This document shows positions 1 through 6,784 of a stretch of DNA of 8,272 nucleotides, piece after piece; within the stretch, counting starts at the first letter, position 1; every line of letters begins with the position of its first letter. A program made the translations under genes and the position numbers. Origin of the DNA: Candidatus Uhrbacteria bacterium RIFCSPLOWO2_02_FULL_49_11 (lineage in GTDB: Bacteria; Patescibacteriota; Patescibacteriia; 2-02-FULL-49-11); assembly GCA_001791465.1 (NCBI GenBank), contig MGER01000045.1, positions 16,618-24,889 on the forward strand, read 5' to 3'. Under the pieces are notes generated by a model that was not told the DNA's origin, made no database searches, and was given only the letters and a program-made list of their open reading frames with translations.

Positions 1-987
1 ATTGTGAAACAGGAGCAAGTGCGCATGGCGTTGATAGAAATGCTTAAAAAAATATCACCCGCTCCAACTACCCCTTATGTCGTCGCATCGCTCCCTGAAT
101 CAAAAACATTCATCAAAGTGATAGAGTTGGGAAACGAGCAGACGGATATCGCAAACGGCGTATATACCGAATTGCCCAATCACATCCCTCTGCCGCTTGA
201 AGAATTGATTATAGACTGGCAAGTGGTCAAAGAATTTGATGATCGTAAATTGGTGCTCGTAGGCGCCGTCCCCAAAGTGATTGTATATTCCTACACTGCG
301 CTTCTTAATGAACTTTCGCTTAAACCAATTGCATTTGAAATCGAAGCGGAGGCGATTTTGAGAGCGGTCACACCGCTTACTCGAAATAATATTACCCTTG
401 AAAATAACCTTAAAAAGAAATTGTTTCATTTTTTCCATCGTACGAATAAATCAACGCCTGCCGCTTCCCCCGTTCCCATGGCGCAACTGGTAGTCGATCT
501 TGGCGCGACCCATACGAGTCTTATTCTTGCAGATTGGAATGCGATCCAGTTTACTTCCAGTATTGCGTTGTCCGGGGTCGAGGCGACCAATCGGATAGCG
601 GAACGGTTAAAACTCACTTATGACGAAGCTGAACGCGCAAAACACATATGCGGACTTGACGTAAAAAAAGGCAAAGGAGTGGTGGCAAGCGTGCTCGAGG
701 GCATGCTCACCAATTGCGCGGTTGAAATAGAACGTGCGCTTCATTTTTATGAGACGCACTTCCCGCGCGGAAATCCAGTGCAAAAAATACTTCTCACGGG
801 AGGTGGGGCTAAACTCACAGGTGCGGAAACATTTTTAGGAACACAACTGCCTCTTCCCGTGACGTTAGGCAACCCACTGATGAATATCAATGCTGCTCCC
901 AAACTCTCTGGATTGCCTAGACACGAAGCGCTCTCCTATACGACCGCGATAGGTCTCGCTCTGCGGAATAACGCAGAAAAATTTTAA
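1..987 (+). CDS. pilM: Type IV pilus assembly ATPase-like protein PilM (5' partial)
   Basis: PilM is the cytoplasmic, actin-fold protein of the type IV pilus platform. It binds the short N-terminal tail of PilN and links it to the motor. The frame is open from base 1. The usual first strand-loop (an IDxGxxxxK-type phosphate motif, roughly 50-80 residues) is absent, so the gene begins upstream and the GTG at base 4 is probably an internal valine. Counting from base 1, the family pattern ASLP near residue 29 is followed by a 'PLPLEELIIDWQVV' stretch typical of PilM. The second phosphate motif VVDLGA is near 164-169 and the adenosine-site GGG is at 267-269, with a closing SYTTAIGLAL helix. A linker at about 128-157 is Lys/His/Pro rich. 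The stop lies 15 bp before pilN, so the genes are probably co-transcribed. Identity rests on these motifs and on the pilN-pilO neighbours. Confidence 0.9.
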   Translation: MVKQEQVRMALIEMLKKISPAPTTPYVVASLPESKTFIKVIELGNEQTDIANGVYTELPNHIPLPLEELIIDWQVVKEFDDRKLVLVGAVPKVIVYSYTALLNELSLKPIAFEIEAEAILRAVTPLTRNNITLENNLKKKLFHFFHRTNKSTPAASPVPMAQLVVDLGATHTSLILADWNAIQFTSSIALSGVEATNRIAERLKLTYDEAERAKHICGLDVKKGKGVVASVLEGMLTNCAVEIERALHFYETHFPRGNPVQKILLTGGGAKLTGAETFLGTQLPLPVTLGNPLMNINAAPKLSGLPRHEALSYTTAIGLALRNNAEKF

Positions 988-1002
988 TGCACTCTCTGGG
1001 AT

Positions 1003-1566
1003 ATGATAACCCTTAATCTTCTCGACCAACCGCACCGTCAACAATTACTTAAAGAGTATGTTCTTCTGCTGCTCAAGGATATCACCGCGATAACCCTTAT
1101 CGTCGCTGCAGCAATTGGCATCCTCCTTTCCATAAGCAAGTCTATCCTTACCAGTGATCTTAATGAAACCGCGAAAAGGACCAATATAATTGCCAGCAAT
1201 AACCAGCCAATCATGCAATCAATCAGGGAATTGAACGATGACTTAAACGCAAATAAATCCATGTCGAACGAATACACAGCATGGTCCCACTGGCTCACTT
1301 CTTTCTCTTCGCTCATTCCTCGAGGCAACCAAATAGTGACTATGGATCTGAAGAGAAGCGAGCGCACACTCCAAATCGTGGGCAAAAGCAAGACACGGGA
1401 TGATCTTTTGAAATTTAAAACAAATCTCGAAACTTCTCCATTAATTAGAGAAATTCAATTTCCGCTCTCGAATTTATTGCTAAAAGAAAATATTAAATTT
1501 GAATTTACCGCCACCCTCAATCCTGACTCTTTAACGAGCCGCTTTCTGAACTCCTTATCAAAATAG
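1003..1566 (+). CDS. pilN: Type IV pilus assembly protein PilN
   Basis: PilN is a bitopic inner-membrane protein of the pilus alignment platform. Its N-terminal tail docks into PilM and its outer part dimerises with PilO. The 187-residue product starts MITLNLLDQPHR, a close match to the family's INLLP-type PilM-binding tail. One membrane segment lies at about residues 26-46, followed by a polar, probably coiled-coil stretch (about 48-90). A compact C-terminal domain (about 105-172) has the LxIxGxSxxxxxLLxFKxxLExSxxI pattern of the ferredoxin-like PilN fold. Length is normal for the family. No good ribosome binding site precedes the ATG (only CTGGG immediately upstream), but the conserved N-terminal motif fixes the start. 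The stop is 5 bp from the pilO start. Confidence 0.88.
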   Translation: MITLNLLDQPHRQQLLKEYVLLLLKDITAITLIVAAAIGILLSISKSILTSDLNETAKRTNIIASNNQPIMQSIRELNDDLNANKSMSNEYTAWSHWLTSFSSLIPRGNQIVTMDLKRSERTLQIVGKSKTRDDLLKFKTNLETSPLIREIQFPLSNLLLKENIKFEFTATLNPDSLTSRFLNSLSK

Positions 1567-1571
1567 TTTCT

Positions 1572-2177
1572 ATGTTCCACTTGCGCCCACTCATTATCAC
1601 CGTAACTAGCGCAATCGTTGCTGCGATTATTGGCGTCTTAATAATAATCCCCGCCATCCGTGATATACGAAATTTAAATGCGCGCATTCATACCCAACGG
1701 CAGGCGCTCGAAATGCTTTATCAACGCGGCCAAAATATACGTACCAGCTCCGCTGAGTATGAAAATGTAAAAAAGGATATTCCTCTCATTACCTCTTCAT
1801 TCCTCACTTTAGGAAACGAGCTTGAATTTATTACCGCGCTCGAAGCAGCGGCAGCTGAAATTGGCGTACAGCAAACAATAAATCTTGACACCGCGCAAAA
1901 CGCGCCTGCGGAAGGGGCGCCTCCTGAATCCGTTTCGCGACGAGTATTGCTGAGGCTTGACCTCGAAGGCACCTTCGCGCAATTAATCCCCTACCTGCAA
2001 GAGCTGGAAGCTATGCGCCCTTACATAAATATCCTGACTATCTATGTGGCAAACGCCTCCCGCAGCTCCCTCTTAAATACTTCTCCATCCGACGAAGAAA
2101 CCTTATCATATGCACCTTTGTTGAAAATTTCGCTTACCGCCGCCACTTATTGGCGCCCTTCATCGCTTAAACCTTAA
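1572..2177 (+). CDS. pilO: Type IV pilus assembly protein PilO
   Basis: PilO partners PilN in the membrane platform of type IV pili and forms a heterodimer outside the membrane. The 201-residue product has a short N-terminal tail, one hydrophobic segment (about 8-28), and a charged, heptad-like region (about 29-75, including RDIRNLNARIHTQRQALEML) expected to form a coiled coil. A C-terminal alpha/beta domain (about 80-195) contains the characteristic 'F..LIPYLQELEAMRPYINI' segment near 135-155. An Ala/Pro-rich loop sits near 107-119. Overall sequence conservation is low, as usual for PilO, so the call depends on architecture plus position directly after pilN. The spacing to pilN and to the next gene (4 bp) indicates one operon with translational coupling. 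Confidence 0.85.
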   Translation: MFHLRPLIITVTSAIVAAIIGVLIIIPAIRDIRNLNARIHTQRQALEMLYQRGQNIRTSSAEYENVKKDIPLITSSFLTLGNELEFITALEAAAAEIGVQQTINLDTAQNAPAEGAPPESVSRRVLLRLDLEGTFAQLIPYLQELEAMRPYINILTIYVANASRSSLLNTSPSDEETLSYAPLLKISLTAATYWRPSSLKP

Positions 2178-2181
2178 ACTT

Positions 2182-2463
2182 ATGCCTCCCCATAAACCCC
2201 CATTGCTTATTTTACGCGTAGCGCCTATTACCTATCTGTGCGTGGTGGTGATAATGGTAATCATAACGTTAATATTTTTATATAAAAATTTTTATCTCAC
2301 CATCGCACAGGTTGAAACAGTTGCTCAATTAGAAAGGACGGTCGCGAGAGAACGGCTAAATATGAACTTATGGGATACCCTTCTTGAGGAACGTCTCCTA
2401 AAATTGACCATCCACGATAAAGTAAACGAATCAGAATCGCGCGACCCGTTTATTCCCTTATAG
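2182..2463 (+). CDS. Small membrane/coiled-coil protein of the pilus operon with RDPFIPL tail
   Basis: This 93-residue protein belongs to no family I can name with certainty. It has a Pro-rich tail (1-8), one strong hydrophobic segment (about 14-34), a charged helical stretch with heptad character (about 40-75), and the C-terminal end ESRDPFIPL. It occupies the place where diderm bacteria carry pilP. The terminal RDPF-P pattern resembles the short linker before the globular domain of PilP and related platform lipoproteins, but no globular domain and no lipobox cysteine context are present. Inference: a PilN/PilO-associated accessory subunit that keeps only the interaction segment of a PilP-like protein. 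It could equally be an unrelated third bitopic subunit. The ATG lies 4 bp after the pilO stop, and the gene ends 17 bp before a terminator stem, so it is the last gene of the operon. Confidence 0.7.
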   Translation: MPPHKPPLLILRVAPITYLCVVVIMVIITLIFLYKNFYLTIAQVETVAQLERTVARERLNMNLWDTLLEERLLKLTIHDKVNESESRDPFIPL

Positions 2464-2480
2464 TTATGCTGCAAATCTAA

Positions 2481-2508
2481 AACGCCGCCTCGCGAGGCGG
2501 TGTTTTTT
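2481..2508. terminator. Intrinsic terminator, probably bidirectional, between convergent pil and suf operons
   Basis: The sequence CCGCCT-CGCG-AGGCGG (2485-2500) forms a perfect 6-bp GC stem with a 4-base loop. It extends outward through a G-T wobble, a C-G pair and A-T pairs to about 12 bp. A T6 run (2503-2508) follows on the + strand, the classic form for ending the pil transcript 17 bp after its last stop codon. Read on the - strand, the same hairpin follows the ferredoxin stop (2525) by about 20 bp and is followed by GTTTTAG, a weaker T-tract, so it probably also ends the suf transcript. Confidence 0.88.
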
Positions 2509-2524
2509 ATGGTACAAACCTTTG

Positions 2525-2746
2525 CTACGGGTAGATCTGTTTCCCGTCGATATCGTAAAGGAATATCGCCTTCGTGGGGCAGGATTCCGCCGCTGCCATT
2601 ATGGTCGCGTCATCATCGCCCTTCGCGTCTTTGATAATAGCGATATTATCCTTATCGAGCTCAAATACCCCCGGCGCAATAGCGACACATGACGCCGCGC
2701 CGATGCAGAGTTCGCGCTCTACCACGATTTTTCCTATTGTAGACAT
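2525..2746 (-). CDS. Small ferredoxin with a CxxAxxC...CP cluster motif, likely [3Fe-4S]
   Basis: This is a small soluble electron carrier of 73 residues. The cluster ligands visible are C14 and C20 in ELCIGAASCVAIAP and C56 in the AAESCPTKAI segment. The position that is the second cysteine of a normal CxxCxxC ferredoxin is A17. This is the pattern known from actinobacterial P450-type ferredoxins with a single [3Fe-4S] cluster, so that cluster type is the likely one here. The protein is acidic in the middle (residues 40-46) and compact. The ATG is 3 bp after the sufU stop with no visible Shine-Dalgarno sequence, so translation is probably coupled. As the last gene of the suf operon it may feed electrons to cluster assembly or be a product or client of it; the sequence does not decide which. 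Confidence 0.88.
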   Translation of the reverse strand: MSTIGKIVVERELCIGAASCVAIAPGVFELDKDNIAIIKDAKGDDDATIMAAAESCPTKAIFLYDIDGKQIYP

Positions 2747-2749
2747 ATA

Positions 2750-3355
2750 TTATTGTTTTTTATGGGAAATAACGATATTCAGATCGTCTATCATTTGATC
2801 AATTTCATCCTCACTCATCCCGTGCACTTTCGCACCTGCCTCCAACGTATCAAATGACGAGGCGTGGCACCCTACACAGTGCAGATTATACTCGGAAAGA
2901 ACTAAGCGAGTTTCAGGCCATCGCGCAACTACTTCGCTGATATTCATTTTTTTGGTTATGGGCATTGGCGTTGATGTGATATTTTGCTCGGAACGCAACA
3001 AGTCTAATCCTTTGTGTAATGTCTTAAAACAGAGAAGCGCGCAGTTGATCCTCCCCTGTACAATAGCACCGCCCATCATCTGCAGTATATCAGATTCGGT
3101 GATTGATTCAATATCATGCACTTTTTTACCCTTGATGCGCTCGGAGAGCATTGATGCTCCTGCCATAGAAAGCGCGCAGCCGCTACCTGACCAGCGGGTT
3201 TCATCTAACACGCCATCCCGCGCCTTTAACGCGAATTTCATTCGATCACCGCAGGCGCTATTCTCTCCATCAACTGTCACGGTTGCGTCATCCAGAACGC
3301 CAAAATTGCGCGGATGTTTATAATGGTCTAAAATTTCTTCACGATAGAGAGACAT
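2750..3355 (-). CDS. sufU: SufU/IscU-type sulfur acceptor fused to a C-terminal DUF1858 domain
   Basis: Numbered from the ATG at 3355 (201 residues). Residues 1-125 are a SufU/IscU fold: an LYREEILDHYKHPRNFG start, C35 with D37 (SACGD), C60 (GSGCALSMAG), and C105 (RINCALLCF). C35, D37, C60 and C105 are the Zn/sulfur-accepting set; C109 is extra. The arginine three residues before C105 is SufU-like, whereas the spacing C60 to C105 is short as in IscU and lacks the roughly 20-residue insert of Bacillus-type SufU. There is no LPPVK chaperone motif. Residues about 132-195 form a DUF1858 (ScdA N-terminal-like) domain with HCVGCHASSFDTLEAGAKVHG (C160, C163). It follows sufS and precedes the ferredoxin. 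A TTG at 3361 in frame is an alternative start; an AGGAG at 3381-3385 is too far upstream to decide. Role: accepts persulfide sulfur from SufS. Confidence 0.9.
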   Translation of the reverse strand: MSLYREEILDHYKHPRNFGVLDDATVTVDGENSACGDRMKFALKARDGVLDETRWSGSGCALSMAGASMLSERIKGKKVHDIESITESDILQMMGGAIVQGRINCALLCFKTLHKGLDLLRSEQNITSTPMPITKKMNISEVVARWPETRLVLSEYNLHCVGCHASSFDTLEAGAKVHGMSEDEIDQMIDDLNIVISHKKQ

Positions 3356-3393
3356 AGACAATTTTCAAAGTTTATGTTCGCTCCTATAATTGC

Positions 3394-4662
3394 TTACCCT
3401 AGCATTTTTCGCGCCTTCATTAACCCGCTAATAAGAGCGTCTACATCTTCTTTGGTATTATAAAGGTAAAAACTTGCGCGTGCAGTTGCATGCACACCCA
3501 GGCGTTCCATTAGAGGGTGCGCGCAATGAGAACCTGAACGAATCGCAATGCCTTCTTCGTCGAGAATGGTGGCAAGGTCGTGCGCATGGATGCCTTTGAA
3601 ATTAAAGGAGAACACCCCTAACCGATGTTCCATCGATCGCGGGCCATATAATGTGAGACCAGACAGCTGTATGAGCTGTGAGAGCGCGTATGCGCCTAAT
3701 GCCTGCTCGTGCTGGTTAATGAGCCTCCATCCCACTTTTCGGATATATTCCAATGCGACCCCGAAGGCGACGACTCCGGCGATATCAGGGGTTCCCGCCT
3801 CAAATTTCCATGGCAGATCATTCCATTCGATTTTTTCCAGAGTAACCCGCTTGATCATATCGCCGCCGGTAATGAACGGAGGGCATTTATTCAATATCTC
3901 CCTACGACCATATAGTACGCCGACGCCTAAAGGCCCGAGCATCTTATGCGAGGAGCAGGCATAAAAATCCACACCAAGTTTTCCAACGTTTATCTCCATA
4001 TGCGGTGCGGCTTGCGTGCCATCCACGGCAACGATGATGCCGCGAGGTCTTGCGAGCGCCACCACGGCTGCAATATCATGCACTATTCCAAGAACGTTAG
4101 AAGCATGCGAAATCGCAATAATGCGCGTACGATTTGTTATTAACGATTCTAAACAACCGATTTCGACTTCTCTCTTGTTCTTTGTTCTTTGTTCTTTGTT
4201 CTTTGTGCCATGGATGCACAATCTTCCTTCCAAATCAATATCAATCACTTTCACGATTGCGCCGATTTCGCGAGCCAATTGCTGCCAAGGAACGAAATTC
4301 GCATGATGCTCAGCAATTGACACTATTATCTCATCACCCGGCTTTAAGAATGTGCGCCCATACGCACACGCAATGAGATTGAGCGCTTCAGTGGCATTTT
4401 TGGTAAAAATAATTTCTTCGCGGCTGGACGCGCCAAAAAACTGCGCCGTTTCATCCCTCGTCTTCTCATATTGCAATGTCGCCTCCTCTGCCAATGTATG
4501 GATCCCGCGGTGGATATTCGCGTTCGTGTGTTCATAGAAATATTCAAGCGCATCGATCACGGCGCGCGGTTTTTGGGTAGTAGCGGCATTATCCAGATAC
4601 ACCAGCCGTTTCCCATGAACGGTACGCTTCAATATCGGAAAATCATTTAGTATATTATTCAT
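3394..4662 (-). CDS. sufS: Cysteine desulfurase SufS (class II) with a short tandem-repeat insertion
   Basis: This PLP enzyme removes sulfur from L-cysteine, giving alanine and an enzyme persulfide for Fe-S assembly. Numbering is from ATG 4662 (422 residues), chosen because MNNILNDFPILKR matches the usual SufS start; an ATG at 4686 would add eight residues. Seen: YLDNAATTQKP (22-32), the PLP-stacking His in AEHHANF (119/120), N189 (SNVLG), D214 (VDGTQAAPH), the Schiff-base lysine K240 (SSHKMLGPLG), and the active-site cysteine C380 in RSGSHCAHPLM, with the class II tail ATARASFYLYNTKEDVD. Residues about 151-166 (GTKNKEQRTKNKREV) are an insertion between the DLEGRL strand and the helix CLESL, encoded by a 7-bp tandem repeat. 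All catalytic residues are intact. A 56-bp gap separates it from sufD, and sufU follows. Confidence 0.95.
   Translation of the reverse strand: MNNILNDFPILKRTVHGKRLVYLDNAATTQKPRAVIDALEYFYEHTNANIHRGIHTLAEEATLQYEKTRDETAQFFGASSREEIIFTKNATEALNLIACAYGRTFLKPGDEIIVSIAEHHANFVPWQQLAREIGAIVKVIDIDLEGRLCIHGTKNKEQRTKNKREVEIGCLESLITNRTRIIAISHASNVLGIVHDIAAVVALARPRGIIVAVDGTQAAPHMEINVGKLGVDFYACSSHKMLGPLGVGVLYGRREILNKCPPFITGGDMIKRVTLEKIEWNDLPWKFEAGTPDIAGVVAFGVALEYIRKVGWRLINQHEQALGAYALSQLIQLSGLTLYGPRSMEHRLGVFSFNFKGIHAHDLATILDEEGIAIRSGSHCAHPLMERLGVHATARASFYLYNTKEDVDALISGLMKARKMLG
4175..4206. repeat. Heptanucleotide tandem repeat (GTTCTTT)4 inside sufS
   Basis: Four exact copies of GTTCTTT occupy 4177-4204, with two matching bases on each side (about 4.6 units). 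On the coding strand this reads as AAAGAAC units. Because 7 is not a multiple of 3, the repeat is read in all three frames in turn and yields TKNKEQR followed by TKNK. Gain or loss of one unit would shift the frame before the catalytic lysine and cysteine of SufS; only changes of three units (21 bp) keep the frame. Confidence 0.95.
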
Positions 4663-4718
4663 ACCCGCCCAAATTTTACACATCATCTTTGTGTATAATT
4701 GAAATAATAATGACGAAA

Positions 4719-5381
4719 TTAAATGAATGGTATACCAATAAAATTTAGGCGGGCATAATTAAATATTGCCAGTTGTTCCTCTACTATTCCTTTTATGCGA
4801 TCAGTAATAAGCTCTTCGGGTATCTTCTGTACGATACTTTGCAGAAATCCCTGCGCGAGAAGTAAAGTGGCCCGCCTCTGCGCGATACCCCTTGATCTCA
4901 AATAAAAATATTCCTCTTCCCCAAAAGTGCCAATCGTCGCGCCATGGGTACAGCGCACATCATTGGCTAAAATTTCCAAATACGGCCGCGTGTTTACGCG
5001 CGCAGAAGGGCTGATCAATATATTTTCATTTCTTTGATATGCATTCGACCCTTGTGCAACTTTTTCAATGCGTATAGTCCCTTCATAGTTAAATACGGCA
5101 TTATCCAATAATATGGTTTTTATCAAGAGATCGCTCGTGGTATGCGGCGCGCTATGATGCTGGAACGTGGAAATGCCGCACGTGCCGCGTAGCCCAATTA
5201 TCATACCAAGGATGCATGCGTAGGCTCCCTCATGCGCTACATTTACTCTTAACTTCTTTGCTCCGTCGCTGAAACCATAAAGGAGGATGTACGCTTTATC
5301 GTCTGAACTCACGGTAATGGTGAACTCATCTTCTAATTGCGCGATAGGTAATAATGTTAATGTGGAGGCCATACCCAGCAT
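4719..5381 (-). CDS. sufD: Short SufD-family Fe-S scaffold subunit
   Basis: SufD pairs with SufB and SufC in the scaffold complex that builds Fe-S clusters in the cytosol. The 220-residue product is about half the usual SufD length. It keeps a reduced beta-helix region and the family's C-terminal block: NTRPYLEILANDVRCTHGATIG at 130-151, then GEEEYFYLRSRGIAQRRATLLLAQGF, ending in a helical tail. C144 and H146 correspond to the conserved Cys and His (C358/H360 in E. coli SufD), the His being implicated in cluster assembly at the SufB-SufD interface. The N-terminal helical domain is missing. The absence is not due to a frameshift visible here, since sufB ends normally 5 bp upstream. ATG 5381 was taken as start; ATG 5372 is possible. 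Position between sufB and sufS supports the name over a second SufB. Confidence 0.87.
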   Translation of the reverse strand: MLGMASTLTLLPIAQLEDEFTITVSSDDKAYILLYGFSDGAKKLRVNVAHEGAYACILGMIIGLRGTCGISTFQHHSAPHTTSDLLIKTILLDNAVFNYEGTIRIEKVAQGSNAYQRNENILISPSARVNTRPYLEILANDVRCTHGATIGTFGEEEYFYLRSRGIAQRRATLLLAQGFLQSIVQKIPEELITDRIKGIVEEQLAIFNYARLNFIGIPFI

Positions 5382-5386
5382 ATCAA

Positions 5387-6784
5387 TTACCCGACTGAAC
5401 CGTCCATTTGCAGAGCAATAAGGCGATTCATTTCTACCGCGTATTCCATAGGGAGTTCTTTTACCACGGGTTCGATAAATCCGTTTACAATCATGGCTTC
5501 CGCGGCTGATTTATCAAGACCGCGGGATTGAAGGTAAAACAATTGCTCTTCCCCGATTTTTGATACGCTTGCCTCGTGCTCGACGGTTACCTCATGTTCA
5601 TCAATAATCATATCAGGATACGTATCGGATCTGGAACGCTCATCAACGATGAGCGCATCGCATACCACTTTCGACCGTGCGCGCAATGCGCCCTTTTTAA
5701 TTTTCACCAGTCCCCGATACGATGTTCTGCCGCCAGATTGGCTCACTGATTTTGATACGATCGTACTGGTGGTGTCAGGCGCACAATGGATCATCTTCCC
5801 CCCCGCATCCTGATGTTGCGCCTCCCCCGCCACAGCGAGCGAAAGTATTTCCCCATGGGCATGCGGTCCTACAAGGAAGCAGCTGGGATATTTCATGGTA
5901 ACTTTTGACCCTAAATTGCAGTCGAGCCACTCTCCCACGGCATTTTCCTCAACGCGCATCCGTTTGGTAACCAGGTTATACACATTATTGCTCCAATTTT
6001 GTATTGTGGTATAACGCACGCGCGCACCCTTCTTCACGATAATTTCAACGACAGCCGCGTGCAAGGAATCAGTTGAATAAATTGGCGCAGTACAGCCTTC
6101 CACATAGTGCACGAAGCTTCCCTCTTCCGCGATGATCAAAGTCCTTTCAAATTGCCCCATGCGTGCGGCGTTGATACGGAAATACGCTTGCAACGGAAGT
6201 TCCACGCTGACACCCGCGGGCACGTAAATGAACGAGCCTCCCGACCACACTGCGGAATTGAGCGCCGCAAACTTATTGTCATTTGCCGGTATTATAGTGC
6301 CGAAATATCGCTTTACGAGGTCCGGATAATCCCGAAGCCCCGCATCCATATCGCAAAAAATGACTCCCTGCGCGGTGAGGCTTTGAAGCAGACTCCCATA
6401 CACCACCTCTGATTCATACTGTGCGGTCACGCCCGCGAGTTGTTTTTTTTCTGATTCGGGTATTCCTATCGCATCATACGTTTTCTTGATCTCTTCAGGC
6501 AAGTCTTCCCATGTCCGCGCCTTTACATCAACAGGCTTGATGTAGTAATAAAGCGCGTCAAAATCAATCCCTTCAAGAGAAGCGCCCCACGTAGGGAGAG
6601 GACGATTTTGGAAATAGGCGAAACTTTTCAGCCGATACTCTCTCATCCATGCAGGCTCCTTTTTCTGGAGGGATATCTGTTCTACCACGTCCTGCCCAAT
6701 GCCTTTCCTTGTCTTAAATACGTAGCGCTCCGGCATTGAAAAACCGTAACGATAATTTTCATTCACGGCTGGCTTTAGTGTCAT
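5387..6784 (-). CDS. sufB: Fe-S cluster assembly scaffold protein SufB
   Basis: SufB is the core scaffold subunit of the SufBCD complex, where sulfide and iron are assembled into clusters. The 465-residue product is full length and well conserved: FKTRKGIGQDVVEQIS (23-38), PTWG (64-67), a VPAGVSVELPLQAYFRIN segment (188-205), VHYVEGCTAP with C231 (the site linked to sulfur transfer in E. coli, C254), QNWSNNVYNL (262-271), and the C-terminal VEHEASVSKIGEEQLFYLQSRG and NGFIEPVVKELPMEYAVEMNRL blocks. At the place of E. coli C405 it has S384, as I recall also for Bacillus-type SufB, to which the whole C-terminus is closer. The start overlaps the sufC 3' end by 26 bp, which keeps the conserved NYRYGF N-terminus and suggests translational coupling. 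Confidence 0.96.
   Translation of the reverse strand: MTLKPAVNENYRYGFSMPERYVFKTRKGIGQDVVEQISLQKKEPAWMREYRLKSFAYFQNRPLPTWGASLEGIDFDALYYYIKPVDVKARTWEDLPEEIKKTYDAIGIPESEKKQLAGVTAQYESEVVYGSLLQSLTAQGVIFCDMDAGLRDYPDLVKRYFGTIIPANDNKFAALNSAVWSGGSFIYVPAGVSVELPLQAYFRINAARMGQFERTLIIAEEGSFVHYVEGCTAPIYSTDSLHAAVVEIIVKKGARVRYTTIQNWSNNVYNLVTKRMRVEENAVGEWLDCNLGSKVTMKYPSCFLVGPHAHGEILSLAVAGEAQHQDAGGKMIHCAPDTTSTIVSKSVSQSGGRTSYRGLVKIKKGALRARSKVVCDALIVDERSRSDTYPDMIIDEHEVTVEHEASVSKIGEEQLFYLQSRGLDKSAAEAMIVNGFIEPVVKELPMEYAVEMNRLIALQMDGSVG

Noticed and set aside
100..438. Open frame on the - strand opposite pilM
   Set aside because: Antisense shadow of a conserved gene; the composition (Phe, Arg and Lys rich) is not protein-like.
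3381..3385. AGGAG on the - strand as the ribosome binding site of sufU
   Set aside because: It is 19 bp from the TTG and 25 bp from the ATG in frame, too far for a working Shine-Dalgarno sequence; no in-frame start lies at the right distance.
3548..3964. Open frame of 138 codons on the + strand opposite sufS
   Set aside because: It mirrors the codon structure of sufS, with no recognisable family and no start signals.
4663..4740. Possible internal promoter before sufS (TATACA at about 4691-4696 on the - strand)
   Set aside because: No acceptable -35 at the right distance, and the 56-bp gap is simply AT-rich; read-through from the suf promoter is enough.
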